Part shown: positions 8,626-18,700 of the stretch, one piece after another
How positions within the stretch are numbered: the stretch's first letter is position 1
Layout: each line of letters begins with the position of its first letter
Source of the DNA: Finegoldia magna ATCC 29328
GTDB taxonomy: Bacteria; Bacillota; Clostridia; Tissierellales; Peptoniphilaceae
DNA: 64,000 nt
Assembly: GCF_000010185.1 (NCBI RefSeq)
Contig: NC_010376.1
Span: 1,733,578-1,797,577 of the forward strand
Direction: 5' to 3'
The notes under the pieces: model-generated
What the model was told of the DNA's origin: nothing
The model's database searches: none
Seen by the model: the letters and a program-made list of their open reading frames with translations, nothing else
Translations under genes and position numbers: made by a program

Positions 8626-8649
8626 AAGCCACATTGTGTGGCTTTTTTT
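8626..8649 (+). terminator. Terminator after the HicB-type gene
   Basis: Stem AAGCCACA/TGTGGCTT (8626-8633 with 8637-8643 region) plus a T run. Same stem and loop as the terminator at 7353-7378. Confidence 0.85.
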
Positions 8650-8743
8650 GTGTGTGATTTTCCCTGTGTTTCTGTTTAGATTTTTGTGCTTTTATGATAA
8701 TATTAAAGGTAAAGAAATTTTTTAATGATGATGAGAGGTCAGT

Positions 8744-9163
8744 ATGAGAAAATCTTGGAATGAATATTTTATGGATTTGGCATTGAATGTTGCGACACGA
8801 AGCACTTGTGACAGGGCATTTGTCGGTTGTGTGTTGGTGAATTCTGACAACAGGATTGTATCGACAGGTTACAATGGTGCTATTAGTGGCAATCCTCACT
8901 GCGACGAGGTTGGTCACACTTTGCGTGACGGACATTGTATTGCTACGATTCACGCAGAGATGAATGCTTTGTTGTATTGTGCGAAAGAAGGAATTGCTGT
9001 GAAGGGTTGTATTTGTTATGTGACTCATTTTCCTTGTTTGAACTGCACGAAATCTTTAATTCAAGCTGGAATTAGCAAGATTTATTATCACGAGGCTTAT
9101 CGTGTAGATGATTATGCGATTGAATTGTTAGACCGAAATAATATTGAATATGTCCAAATTTAA
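8744..9163 (+). CDS. dCMP deaminase-family zinc enzyme
   Basis: 139 residues of the cytidine/deoxycytidylate deaminase family. The zinc site is intact: HAE at 70-72 and PCLNC at 97-101. Family members convert dCMP to dUMP, feeding dTMP synthesis; ComEB proteins are close relatives. Ribosome site GAGAGG before ATG. Only 11 bp separate it from the pyruvate carboxylase gene, so the two may be co-transcribed, though no functional link is obvious. Confidence 0.87.
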   Translation: MRKSWNEYFMDLALNVATRSTCDRAFVGCVLVNSDNRIVSTGYNGAISGNPHCDEVGHTLRDGHCIATIHAEMNALLYCAKEGIAVKGCICYVTHFPCLNCTKSLIQAGISKIYYHEAYRVDDYAIELLDRNNIEYVQI

Positions 9164-9174
9164 AGAGGTGTAAT

Positions 9175-12100
9175 ATGGATAAAATAAAAAAACTTCTTGT
9201 GGCAAACCGTGGCGAAATTGCTATAAGAATTTTCAGAGCTTGTAGTGAGCTTGGAATAAGAAGCGTTGCGATTTACAGCGAAGAGGACAAGACTTCCCTT
9301 TTCAGAACAAAGGCTGACGAATCGTATTTGATAAAAGATGCGGCATCACCTTTGTCGAGTTATTTAGATATCGAAAAAATCATTGCGATTGCAAAATCCA
9401 AACACTGCGATGCGATTCATCCGGGTTATGGATTTTTGAGTGAAAATGCAGAATTTGCGAGACGTTGCAGGGAAAACGGAATTATTTTCGTGGGTCCTGA
9501 CGAATCCGTTCTACATAGTTTAGGTGACAAGGTCCAATCGAAGTTAGTTGCCAAGAAAGCCGGCGTACAAACTATCGAGGGCGTGGAGACTCCTATCAGA
9601 AATAAAAATGAAGCATTGGAAATCGCAAACCAAATCGGCTATCCAGTTATGGTAAAAGCTTGTGCTGGTGGTGGCGGACGTGGAATGAGAATTGTCGAAA
9701 AAGAATCTGATTTGATGAGTTCTTTCGTCAGCGCGCAAAACGAATCCAAGAAGGCTTTCGGATCAGACGATATGTTTATCGAAAAATACATCCGCAACCC
9801 AAAACACATTGAGGTGCAAATCATAGCCGACAATCACGGAAATATTCTTCACTTATACGAGAGGGATTGTTCCATTCAAAGACGTCACCAAAAAGTTGTT
9901 GAATTTGCTCCTGCATTTTCGATTTCAGAAAAGACAAAAAACGAACTTCACAACGATGCCATCAAAATCTGCAAGGAAGTTGGCTACACAAACGCCGGTA
10001 CTGTGGAATTTTTGGTGGACGAAGATGAAAACCACTATTTTATCGAAGTAAACCCAAGAGTTCAAGTAGAACACACAGTTAGTGAGCTTATCACTGGAAT
10101 TGATATCGTTCAAACTCAAATTCTGATTGCAGACGGCAAAAGTTTTGATTCTGATGAGATAGGAATTTATTCACAAGACGATATCCACACAAATGGTTAC
10201 GCAATCCAATGCCGTATTACGACAGAAGATCCTGCGAATAATTTCATGCCTGACACAGGTAAGATTGATTTGTATCGTACAAGTTCCGGATTCGGCGTGA
10301 GACTTGACGGTGGCAATGGATTCACAGGCTCAGTAATCACACCATATTACGATTCGCTTTTGGTTAAAATCACTGCCTTCTCCAGAACATTCAACGACAC
10401 AATCAACAAAGCAATCCGTGCTTTGAGAGAAACGAAAATCAGCGGCGTGAAGACAAATATCGGCTTCATCATCAATGTTCTAAACACAGAAGAATTCCAC
10501 AAGGGAACTTGTGACACGGGATTTATCTCCAAAAACCCTGAACTTTTCGACATCAAACCATCAACTGATAAAGAGCTTAAAGTGTTGAATTTCATCAGTG
10601 AACGCTCCATTAATAACGACAAAAAAGATTACAACATTCCACAAATACCAGAATTTACCAAGACAAATTCTACAGGAACCAAAGATATTTTCGAAGAAAA
10701 AGGCGCCAAGGGACTTAGCGATTGGATTTTGAACCAAGATAAACTTCTAATCACTGATACTACACTAAGAGATGCGCACCAATCATTGATGGCGACACGA
10801 ATGAGAACAAGAGATATGCTTCCTATCGCAGAAGCTACCAATGAATTGATGAAGGACTTGTTCAGTTTGGAAATGTGGGGTGGCGCAACATTTGACGTAA
10901 GCTACAGATTTCTGAAGGAAGATCCTTGGATTAGACTACAAGAACTTCGCAAAAGAATTCCAAACATTTTATTCCAAATGTTACTTCGTGGAAACAACAC
11001 CGTAGGATACAAAAATTACCCAGATAATGTCGTGGTTAAATTTGTACAAAAAGCCGCAGAAAACGGAATCGACGTGTTCAGAGTATTCGATTCGCTAAAC
11101 TACATCGACGGAATGAGACTTGCGTGTGACAGCGTACTTGAACAAGGAAAAATCTTGGAAGCAACGCTTTGCTACACAGGTGACATTTTGGACGAAACAA
11201 GAGACAAATACTCACTAGAATATTACGTGAAAAAAGCAAAGGAACTAGAATCCATCGGCGCAAATATTATCGCAATCAAAGACATGAGCGCACTCTTAAA
11301 ACCATACGCCGCAACGAAGCTAATTTCAGCATTGAAAAACGAAATTTCTGTTCCGATTCATTTGCACACACACGACACCACAGGAAACGGAGTCGCTACA
11401 ATAATCAACGCTTGTGAATCTGGAGTTGACATAGTTGACACTTGCTTCAACTCAATGAGTTCACTCACAAGTCAACCTGCACTCAACTCAGTCGTAGCAG
11501 CTCTTGAAAACACTCCACGTCAAACGGGAATCAGCCTTTCGAACTGTGACAAAATCAGCAACTACTACAAAGACGTTCGCTCATACTACTCACAATTTGA
11601 GAGCGATTTGAAAAGTGGTACAACAGAAATTTATCGCTACGAAATTCCTGGAGGACAATATTCCAACCTCAAACCACAAGTAGAATCGTTCGGACTTGGA
11701 GAAAAATTCGACGAAGTAAAATTAATGTACAAAAAAGTCAACGACATGCTAGGTGACATCATCAAAGTTACACCATCATCCAAAATGGTCGGAGACATGG
11801 CTATATTCATGGTGGCAAATGGACTCACTCCAGAAAATATATACGAAAAAGGCAAAAACCTCGACTACCCAGACTCTGTAATATCATTTTTCAAAGGAAT
11901 GATGGGACAACCTGAACGTGGATTCAACGAAAAATTACAAAAAATCGTACTAAAAGATGAAAAGCCAATCACAAAAAGAGCTGGACTTTACATCGACCCA
12001 TTTGATTTTGAAAAAGACAAAAAAGATTTAGAAGACAAATACAAAATGGAATTCGACGAAAAAGACATCATCTCACACGCACTTTATCCAAAAGTATTCG

Positions 12101-12594
12101 AAGAATACATTGACTACAGAAAAACAAAAGGCAACTTCACTTACATGGACACTCCGACATTCTTCGAAGGAATAAACGAAAAAGAAACAGTCGAAGTTCC
12201 AATAGAAGAAGGCAAAATCCTCATCATCAAACTAATAGAAAAAGGAAGATTGGAAAAAGACGGCTACCGAAACTTCACTTATGAAGTCAACGGAAACAGA
12301 CGTGAAGTAAAAGTGTTCGATGAATCTGCAAAAATCACTGAACGTGAAGAAGACAACCTATCAGTAGCAGATCCTAACAACGACAAAGAAATCGGAGCAT
12401 CAATTCCAGGAAGAGTCGTAAAAGTTCTAGTCAAAGAAAACGACAAAGTATCAGTCAACGACCCATTAGTAGTAGTAGAAGCCATGAAAATGGAAACCAA
12501 CATACTATCCAAATCAGAAGGAATTGTAAAATCAATCCTAATCAAAGAAAATGACACCATCGACACAGACCAACTTTTAATAGTTTTGGAATAA
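9175..12594 (+). CDS. pyc: Pyruvate carboxylase
   Basis: 1139 residues, the full single-chain type. Order of domains: biotin carboxylase (from KLLVANRGEIAIRIFRA, with the ATP-grasp loop GGGGRGMRIV near 165), carboxyltransferase (DTTLRDAHQSLMATRMRT near 530), and the C-terminal biotin carrier with VEAMKMET, whose lysine carries biotin. It makes oxaloacetate from pyruvate, bicarbonate and ATP in the cytoplasm, the usual anaplerotic step for an anaerobe that ferments amino acids or sugars. GAGGTG ribosome site before ATG. Ends at a strong terminator. Confidence 0.97.
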   Translation: MDKIKKLLVANRGEIAIRIFRACSELGIRSVAIYSEEDKTSLFRTKADESYLIKDAASPLSSYLDIEKIIAIAKSKHCDAIHPGYGFLSENAEFARRCRENGIIFVGPDESVLHSLGDKVQSKLVAKKAGVQTIEGVETPIRNKNEALEIANQIGYPVMVKACAGGGGRGMRIVEKESDLMSSFVSAQNESKKAFGSDDMFIEKYIRNPKHIEVQIIADNHGNILHLYERDCSIQRRHQKVVEFAPAFSISEKTKNELHNDAIKICKEVGYTNAGTVEFLVDEDENHYFIEVNPRVQVEHTVSELITGIDIVQTQILIADGKSFDSDEIGIYSQDDIHTNGYAIQCRITTEDPANNFMPDTGKIDLYRTSSGFGVRLDGGNGFTGSVITPYYDSLLVKITAFSRTFNDTINKAIRALRETKISGVKTNIGFIINVLNTEEFHKGTCDTGFISKNPELFDIKPSTDKELKVLNFISERSINNDKKDYNIPQIPEFTKTNSTGTKDIFEEKGAKGLSDWILNQDKLLITDTTLRDAHQSLMATRMRTRDMLPIAEATNELMKDLFSLEMWGGATFDVSYRFLKEDPWIRLQELRKRIPNILFQMLLRGNNTVGYKNYPDNVVVKFVQKAAENGIDVFRVFDSLNYIDGMRLACDSVLEQGKILEATLCYTGDILDETRDKYSLEYYVKKAKELESIGANIIAIKDMSALLKPYAATKLISALKNEISVPIHLHTHDTTGNGVATIINACESGVDIVDTCFNSMSSLTSQPALNSVVAALENTPRQTGISLSNCDKISNYYKDVRSYYSQFESDLKSGTTEIYRYEIPGGQYSNLKPQVESFGLGEKFDEVKLMYKKVNDMLGDIIKVTPSSKMVGDMAIFMVANGLTPENIYEKGKNLDYPDSVISFFKGMMGQPERGFNEKLQKIVLKDEKPITKRAGLYIDPFDFEKDKKDLEDKYKMEFDEKDIISHALYPKVFEEYIDYRKTKGNFTYMDTPTFFEGINEKETVEVPIEEGKILIIKLIEKGRLEKDGYRNFTYEVNGNRREVKVFDESAKITEREEDNLSVADPNNDKEIGASIPGRVVKVLVKENDKVSVNDPLVVVEAMKMETNILSKSEGIVKSILIKENDTIDTDQLLIVLE

Positions 12595-12640
12595 AAAAAT
12601 GGATTGTAGAGTCAAATCTACAATCCTATTTTATTTTTGA
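12592..12640. terminator. Bidirectional terminator after pyc
   Basis: A perfect 10-bp stem (12601-12610 with 12617-12626) with an A-rich left flank and T-rich right flank. It serves pyc on the plus strand and the converging gene on the minus strand, whose stop lies inside the hairpin. Confidence 0.88.
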
Positions 12641-13034
12641 AATAGTAAATGCTTTCTTTAAGTGGTTTATATTTTAATGTAGCAACTTCCTCGTCACTAA
12701 TATACTTGTACACATCATCATATTCTTTCTTACTAATGTTCAACGACATGTTGTCTTTTTTCAAATTATATCCATATTCAAACCTATAATTTTCCAAATC
12801 TTTTAACACAACCCAATAAACATAATCGTCCGTTTTTGTGGATCTGAAAGCCCTCACACTTTTGATATCACTTCTTGGGATTTTCTGCATATCCATGTAC
12901 TTATACATTCTGTCAAAACCAATGTATCTGTGCACAGGATATTTTATAATTAAATTGATACAAAATATAATCAGACCTGCCCATAAAACTAGTTTCAATA
13001 TTTTTCTGAAGTTTGTTTTTGTTGTTTTTTGCAT
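12618..13034 (-). CDS. Membrane-anchored DUF3139-like protein
   Basis: 138 residues. One hydrophobic segment near the N-terminus (KLVLWAGLIIFCINLIIKY, about 14-32) is followed by a polar domain with RYIGFDRMYKYMDMQKIP, a pattern shared with the paralogue at 13509-13916 (QRHYGYKKLYRYMDAQGI). This matches what I know as DUF3139, small secreted or anchored proteins of unknown function. AAGGAG lies 8 bp before the ATG. The two paralogues are divergent and flank a MazE-type gene. Confidence 0.65.
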   Translation of the reverse strand: MQKTTKTNFRKILKLVLWAGLIIFCINLIIKYPVHRYIGFDRMYKYMDMQKIPRSDIKSVRAFRSTKTDDYVYWVVLKDLENYRFEYGYNLKKDNMSLNISKKEYDDVYKYISDEEVATLKYKPLKESIYYFKNKIGL

Positions 13035-13162
13035 CTTTAAATCTCCTTCGTGTTTGTATTATAATTATACTATATTTTTGATGGAGGAATATCAAAGGAC
13101 ATTCAAAATTTTTTAAAAAAAGTATATACTATATATTAATAATTTAACGTTTGGAGGAAATT

Positions 13163-13405
13163 ATGAAAATCAAATTATCTAAGTGTGGAAATTCTCATTT
13201 GTTGCAAATTCCAAGGTCGATTTTGGATGCTTTAAATTGGAAAGATGATGATATTTTGGATTTAAAAATTAAGGATAACAAACTAATAATCGAAATTTCG
13301 TCTGATGATGAAATGAATATTGAAGATTTGTTTGAAGATTTTAATGGGAAATATTCAAAAGAAGATATTGATTGGGGAAAAATGACAGGAAAAGAAGTAT
13401 GGTAA
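13163..13405 (+). CDS. MazE/AbrB-type antitoxin, solitary
   Basis: 80 residues from the ATG at 13163; an upstream in-frame TTG at 13151 overlaps the GGAGG ribosome site and is not the start. The swapped-hairpin DNA-binding domain is clear (KIKLSKCGNSHLLQIPRSILDAL, then LDLKIKDNKLIIEI). The acidic C-terminal tail (SSDDEMNIEDLFEDF) is what MazE-like proteins use to bind the toxin, and the last residues DWGKMTGKEVW are typical of these antitoxins. No MazF gene follows. Confidence 0.82.
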   Translation: MKIKLSKCGNSHLLQIPRSILDALNWKDDDILDLKIKDNKLIIEISSDDEMNIEDLFEDFNGKYSKEDIDWGKMTGKEVW

Positions 13406-13508
13406 GTTAACAATTTTAATAAATAAAATAATAGAAAAAAATCTTTTCATACCTTTGCCTCCTTTATATTTTATAGTATAATAATATCATAGAAAGGAGA
13501 ATAAAACA

Positions 13509-13916
13509 ATGAAAAAGAAAAAGTTTTCTATAGTCAAAATACTACTAATATGTCTTGTAGCTTTTGTAGCTATAAAATGGATTATAGCTGTTCCAGTTCA
13601 AAGACATTACGGGTACAAAAAATTGTACAGATATATGGATGCTCAGGGTATAAAAGAAGATAACATAAAAGAGATAAAAGCGATAAAAGATTATATGAAA
13701 GGAAACCAAGTATACAGAGTGCAGATAAAAGATCCTGCGGATTTTACTCTTATTTATATTTATGACGATTACTCAAATCGTGGTAAAATTAGATTAGATG
13801 CTATTGATTTTCAGTCAAAAGATGATTTTAAGAGTCTGAGCCCTGAAGAAATGCAAAAATTTAAATATCCTCCTCTAGATGATGATTGGGAGACTAAAGC
13901 AACAAGCCATAACTAA
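13509..13916 (+). CDS. Membrane-anchored DUF3139-like protein, paralogue
   Basis: 135 residues with an N-terminal membrane segment (VKILLICLVAFVAIKWIIAV, about 9-28) and an outside domain beginning PVQRHYGYKKLYRYMDAQGIKEDNIKEIKAI. It is a divergent duplicate of the protein at 12618-13034: same length, same anchor, same HRYIGF/QRHYGY and YMD positions. AGAAAGGAG precedes the ATG. Function unknown; the pair probably arose by local duplication followed by inversion. Confidence 0.65.
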   Translation: MKKKKFSIVKILLICLVAFVAIKWIIAVPVQRHYGYKKLYRYMDAQGIKEDNIKEIKAIKDYMKGNQVYRVQIKDPADFTLIYIYDDYSNRGKIRLDAIDFQSKDDFKSLSPEEMQKFKYPPLDDDWETKATSHN

Positions 13917-13940
13917 CGTTATGGCTTATCCTTATTTCTT
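13904..13940. terminator. Terminator between converging genes
   Basis: Perfect 10-bp stem AAGCCATAAC/GTTATGGCTT (13904-13913 with 13918-13927) overlapping the end of the DUF3139-like gene. The following T-rich stretch is broken, so strength is uncertain. Confidence 0.6.
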
Positions 13941-14438
13941 ATCAAAAAATTTTTGTAATTCTTCTGATGTAGTCCCCACTTTGTCGTCGATGTTCATTCT
14001 ATCGGTGATTTTTCCGTCTTTAACTCGAAACACTGCTGGGACTGTTTTGAGGTCGTTGTCAGTTCTGAATTTCTTCAAATCTTCTGGAGATTTTTTGATT
14101 CCAGCTACGCTATCTATGTAGTAGATTTCATATTTGGATACGAAAGGTTTGAATGTTTTTGAAAACTTTTGACAATCGGGGCAAGTTTTTCTTCCAAGAT
14201 ACACTGTGATTTCCTTGCCTGCACTCACTTCATCAAGTTCTGCTACTTTGATTTCCTTGACGCCTTTGATGTTTTGTTCGTACTCTTCGATTTTCTTTTG
14301 TTTGTCTTCTTCTGTGGTTACGTTTTTGGATTCAACTCCTGTGGCTTTTTTTGTAGGCTCATCTTGTTTTTGGTTGCAACTTGCAAATAATACCAACATA
14401 AAGCTCACGCAAACGATTAATTTAAATTTGTTTTTCAT
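13932..14438 (-). CDS. Thioredoxin-like lipoprotein
   Basis: 168 residues. The N-terminus is a lipoprotein signal with lipobox LFASC (Cys21), so the protein should be anchored to the outer face of the membrane. The mature part has a thioredoxin-type active site CPDC in VYLGRKTCPDCQKF and the cis-Pro segment TVPAVFRV. It resembles the bacteriocin-accessory/PedC-type thioredoxin-like proteins. A role in extracellular disulfide exchange is inferred. AGGAGGG before ATG. Confidence 0.8.
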   Translation of the reverse strand: MKNKFKLIVCVSFMLVLFASCNQKQDEPTKKATGVESKNVTTEEDKQKKIEEYEQNIKGVKEIKVAELDEVSAGKEITVYLGRKTCPDCQKFSKTFKPFVSKYEIYYIDSVAGIKKSPEDLKKFRTDNDLKTVPAVFRVKDGKITDRMNIDDKVGTTSEELQKFFDKK

Positions 14439-14510
14439 ATATTCCCTCCTGTTTTTATTTTATTTTATAATATTTAATGGTAATAATCAATCTGTATAAA
14501 TTTAGACGGA

Positions 14511-14534
14511 AAAACCACCAACTACTGTTGGTGG
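14511..14534 (-). terminator. Terminator of the small membrane protein gene
   Basis: Perfect 8-bp stem CCACCAAC/GTTGGTGG (14515-14522 with 14527-14534), followed on the minus strand by TTTT. It lies just after the gene ending at 14543. Confidence 0.8.
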
Positions 14535-14542
14535 CCGTTGTT

Positions 14543-14902
14543 TTAGTAATTCAATTTTTGTTGTTTCTTGCGTTGTTTTAAGATATTTCTACTGGATATT
14601 ATTGCGCTAATACCCACCAATACTAATGACAATAACCATCCGTAAAGGCAGAAATTCACAAGCATTGAATCGTTGGAGCTAAATCCGTCGTGTAAAAGAG
14701 TAATCGTGAAGTTCATACACATCATTGCAAATGCCAAAGCTGTTAGAAATACTGTTGTCATTATGTGTAAAATACCATTGTCTTTACGTTTTAATGATAA
14801 ATACAAGCCTAAAATGCTTATGATTAGAAATACCGCTGTAACTACTGCATAATTTCTCGTTATTTCATAAATTTCTTGTGCTACCATTTCTTGTGCTGGC
14901 AT
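14543..14902 (-). CDS. Small membrane protein, unknown function
   Basis: 119 residues with three predicted membrane helices: AVVTAVFLIISILGLYLSL (about 19-37), the ILHIMTTVFLTALAFAMMCM region (45-64), and LYGWLLSLVLVGISAII (85-101), then a basic tail (KQRKKQQK). I do not recognise the family. GGAGGG ribosome site before the ATG; single gene with its own terminator. Confidence 0.6.
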   Translation of the reverse strand: MPAQEMVAQEIYEITRNYAVVTAVFLIISILGLYLSLKRKDNGILHIMTTVFLTALAFAMMCMNFTITLLHDGFSSNDSMLVNFCLYGWLLSLVLVGISAIISSRNILKQRKKQQKLNY

Positions 14903-15011
14903 AATATCCCTCCATTTATCTTATTTGTTATATTTATAATATCATGTTTCTATATTTATTACAATTAATTATTATTTATCAATTATGTTGTTATATTGTT
15001 ATAAGTAAATA

Positions 15012-15056
15012 AAAAAATATCAGAGATTATCTTTGATAGAAACTCTGATATTTTTT
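15012..15056. terminator. Bidirectional terminator
   Basis: Perfect 14-bp arms (15012-15025 with 15043-15056) ending in A6/T6. It closes the two-gene unit at 15081-21586 on the minus strand. The rest of the interval 14903-15080 shows nothing else. Confidence 0.85.
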
Positions 15057-15080
15057 ATTATACAATCAGCTTAATACAAA

Positions 15081-15764
15081 TTATCGTTGTGTTTTTTTCT
15101 TCTTATACATTGATTTTCTTAATCTCAATATCACATAGCTTGCAAATATAATCGTATAGATTATAACTCCAGAGAGGTGTGCTTTCCAATCATTTGAATA
15201 AAGCACCATTACATGCACATAAATTCCAATGAAAAATGGATACGCCATTCTTTGAAGTTTCTTCCAATTTTTGGCATTCATTTTTCTTCGAACTGATTTG
15301 AACGATGTAACAAAAAGTGGAATCAGCATCAACAATAAAAATATTGTTATTATTGATGCGATTAGTTCTCTTTGTGGCAAGGATGAAGGATTTGTGAAAA
15401 GCACTGGAAAATAATGTATTCCAAATATTATGTTGTGACTAATAACCAACAAACTTCCTATTATAGACATTTCTCCACGAATGCTCATCATTTTTTTCGT
15501 AAAATCATTGTGTTTTGTAACTGTTCCTACGAACATTACTATCATAAATGTGGCTGTTGCAAATATTCCTCTGGAGAATATTTTCATAAAATATTCGTTG
15601 AACCAAGTTGGCAAGTATCTGTCGTAACCCATGTTATAATAACACACAACTAGTCCCGTCCATGCGTACATTCCCAAATAATATGCTACTGGGTGTTTTT
15701 TTATTGACTTTGCTGTTAAGCTATAAAAAATTATCGTGAAAAGTATTCCTATTATTAAAGTCAT
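15081..15764 (-). CDS. YedZ/ferric reductase-like heme membrane protein
   Basis: 227 residues with about six membrane helices. Helix-borne histidines (His110 in LLVISHNIIFGIH, His184 in GIYVHVMVLY) and the loop RKMNAKNWKKLQRMAYP fit the ferric-reductase-like transmembrane domain of YedZ/MsrQ, which binds heme and passes electrons across the membrane. Its ATG overlaps the stop of the giant FMN-binding protein gene by 4 bp (ATGA), with AAGGAGGAG just upstream. That coupling suggests it hands electrons to, or takes them from, the flavin domains outside the cell (inference). No NADH dehydrogenase or ApbE flavin transferase is in the window. Confidence 0.75.
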   Translation of the reverse strand: MTLIIGILFTIIFYSLTAKSIKKHPVAYYLGMYAWTGLVVCYYNMGYDRYLPTWFNEYFMKIFSRGIFATATFMIVMFVGTVTKHNDFTKKMMSIRGEMSIIGSLLVISHNIIFGIHYFPVLFTNPSSLPQRELIASIITIFLLLMLIPLFVTSFKSVRRKMNAKNWKKLQRMAYPFFIGIYVHVMVLYSNDWKAHLSGVIIYTIIFASYVILRLRKSMYKKKKTQR

Positions 15765-18700
15765 CTAATCTCCTCCTTCAAGTTTTCCAAATTCTTTTGT
15801 TTTTCATCTTGCTTTTTTGTGTCGATATTCGAATCAGTTTTTCCGTTAGTTTTTCCATTAGTTTTTTCGACTGATTTGAGTTCAACTCGGTTTGATTGAT
15901 CACTATTTGGAGTTTTTGTTGTAGTTTTTTCGTTTTTTGGTTGAGATTTTTCCGACTTTTTGTCAATAGTATTTTTGTCTGGTTGTTTTTCAGAATTTTC
16001 CTTCTTTGGATTTTCCTTTTCTAGATTTTTCTTTTCAGGATTTTTCTTTTCTAGATTTTTCTTTTCAGGATTTTTCTTTTCAGGATTTTCTTTTTCTTGC
16101 TTTTTGTCATCCACGACTGGTTTTACGATTTTGACAAATACGAATGATTTTGTTATCTGATTTGTAGATTTCACTCTGAATATAAGAATAACTTTTTGTT
16201 GTGTTTCACTTTTCTTCGTATAATCTGGTTCTTTTTCAATCGTTACTTCTACCGATCCATCTTCTGGTATGTTGGAGAATTTCTTTTTGAAATCTTCTAT
16301 TGTAGGTCTTGTTCCGTTGACTATTATTGGTTGCACTCCATTTCTTTGTGGTGTGAATTTTTCTCCATTATCCCCATCTTCGTCATCTGATATTCCGTCA
16401 TGGTCTTTGTCGCGGTACACCCAGTATGTCAATGTTCTCACTAATATTTTGCCGTCTTTCTCTGCTTTTAATTTTAGTGTGATTGTTTTGAAACCACTGT
16501 TATCATTAGGCCAATCTTGTGGACTTACTTGTGGTGTTCCTGTTATTGTCGTTCCGTCAAATGATAATCCTTGTGGCAAGCCTTCTATTTCTGGCAATAT
16601 TTTTGCACCTTGTAAAAGACTTTTCACTGTCGCTGGTCTGATTGGTTTTCCTTCGATCCATTTTTGTCCGTTAGAATCCATCAAGCTTGTGTCGATTACT
16701 GTTTGGTTTACTTCTATTTCTTTTTTAACAGCTTTCCTTACTATTACCATTAAATAAGCTTCTCCTACTTTATTTGAATATTTTGATTTGAATTGTAGGA
16801 CTACTCTTTGTGGAGCTTCGCTTACTTTGCTGAAATCTGGTTCTTTTTTAACACTTACTTCTACTGAACCGTCTTTTGGTATATTTGAGAATTTTGCTTT
16901 GTAATCTTCTAGGCTTGGGGCTTTACCTTCTACTATTATTGGTTGTCTATTTGAGAATGTAGCTGTGAATTTTTCTCCGTTATCCGTATCTTCGTCATCG
17001 GATATTCCATCTCTATCTTTATCTCTGTACAACCAATATTCGATTGTTCTTACTAAAATTTTATCGCCTTTTTGTGCTTTGAATTTTAGTTTGAATGTTT
17101 TAAAACCACTTCCATCTGCTGGCCATCCTTCGTCACTTCTTTCTGGAGTGCCTGTTATGGTTTTTCCGTCAAATGATAATCCTTGAGGCAAGCCTTCTAT
17201 TTCTGGCAATATTTTTGCATCATCTAAAAGACTTGTTACTGTGGCTGGTCTTATCGCTTGACCTTCTATCCATTTTTGTCCACTTGATTCCATTAAGCTT
17301 GTGTCGATTACATTTTTGTCTACTTCTATTTCTTGTTTTCCTTGTGGTTTTTCATTTTCAGCGGCTTTTTTGACTACTACCATTACAAAAGCTTCTCCTA
17401 CATCTTTTGCATTTTTTGCTTTGAATTGTAGGACTACTTTTTGTGGAACTTCGCTTACTTTGCTATAGTCTGGTTGATTTTTAAAGCTTACTTCTACTGA
17501 ACCGTCTTTTGGTATGTTTGAGAATCTTGATTTGTATTCTTCTAGGCTTGGAGCTTTACCATTAACTATTATCGGTTTTCCATTAGCTCTTCGTGGTGTG
17601 AATTTCTCGCCGTGATCTTTTTCTTCATCATCGGATATTCCATCTCTGTCTTTATCTCTGTACAACCAATATTCGATTGTTCTTACTAAAATTTTATCGC
17701 CTTTTTCTGCTTTGAATTTTAGTTTGAATGTTTTGAATCCTCTGTTATCTTCAGGCCAACCTTCTGAGCTTACTTGTGGCGTTCCTGATATGGTCTTTCC
17801 GTCAAATGATAATCCTCTTGGCAATCCTTCTATTTCTGGCAATATATTTGCACCCTTTAAAAGACTTGTTACTGTGGCCGGTCTTATCTCTTGACCTTCT
17901 ATCCATTTTTGTCCACTTGATTCCATCAAACTTGTGTCGATTTCTTTTGGACCTACTTCTATTTCTTCTTTTCCTCGTGGTTTTTCTTTTTCTTTATGTT
18001 CATTTTCTTTTTCTTTGTCTTCAACACGTTTCTTGTCCGATTCATTTCCCGATAATTTGAATGTTACGAATATTACACTTGGAAGATTTGGATTATCTTT
18101 CGCTACTAGATGATATTTTGCTTGACCGTTGTCGAATGCAGTGTTTGTTGTTGTATATTCATATCTTTTGTTGTTTTTAGATACTGCACGAATTCTCACT
18201 TTCGCAAATTCAAATGATTTTGGTGCATCAATTATTTGTCTGTCTGAAATGTTGTTTGTGTTTTCAGAATCTTTTGATGCGTTTTCCAATCTGTACCAAT
18301 TGATTCCGTCAGCACTGTATTCCAATCCTACGATGTAATCCTTGCTGTAATTTCCGATTAGAATTCTGAACTCATCGTATGACAATGATTTTTTATGAAC
18401 AACTCTTGCTTTGATTAAGTTCGTATCGGAATATTTTGACAAATCCTTACTAATCATGTTGCCCTTGTCATCTGTAATTGAAATTCCTTTTGATTGGAAA
18501 TCTTTCCAGCTAACTTTTTCTGCTGAACCGTCTTTTTTAGTCACAATAATCTCCATTTCAGAGAAATCTGCTGCATCGTTTTTGTTCACTTTAATTGTTT
18601 TGTTTTTAGGTGATATGATGGCGATTTCTTTGACATCTGAATTATTCTTGTAATCATTTGACGATTTTTCTGTCGCTTCTCTTGTGGATTGTGCAATTCC

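Noticed and set aside
15985..16095. Short regular DNA repeat that could pass for a CRISPR array
   Set aside because: It encodes the NPEKK/NLEKK peptide repeat in frame; units are too short and there are no spacers.
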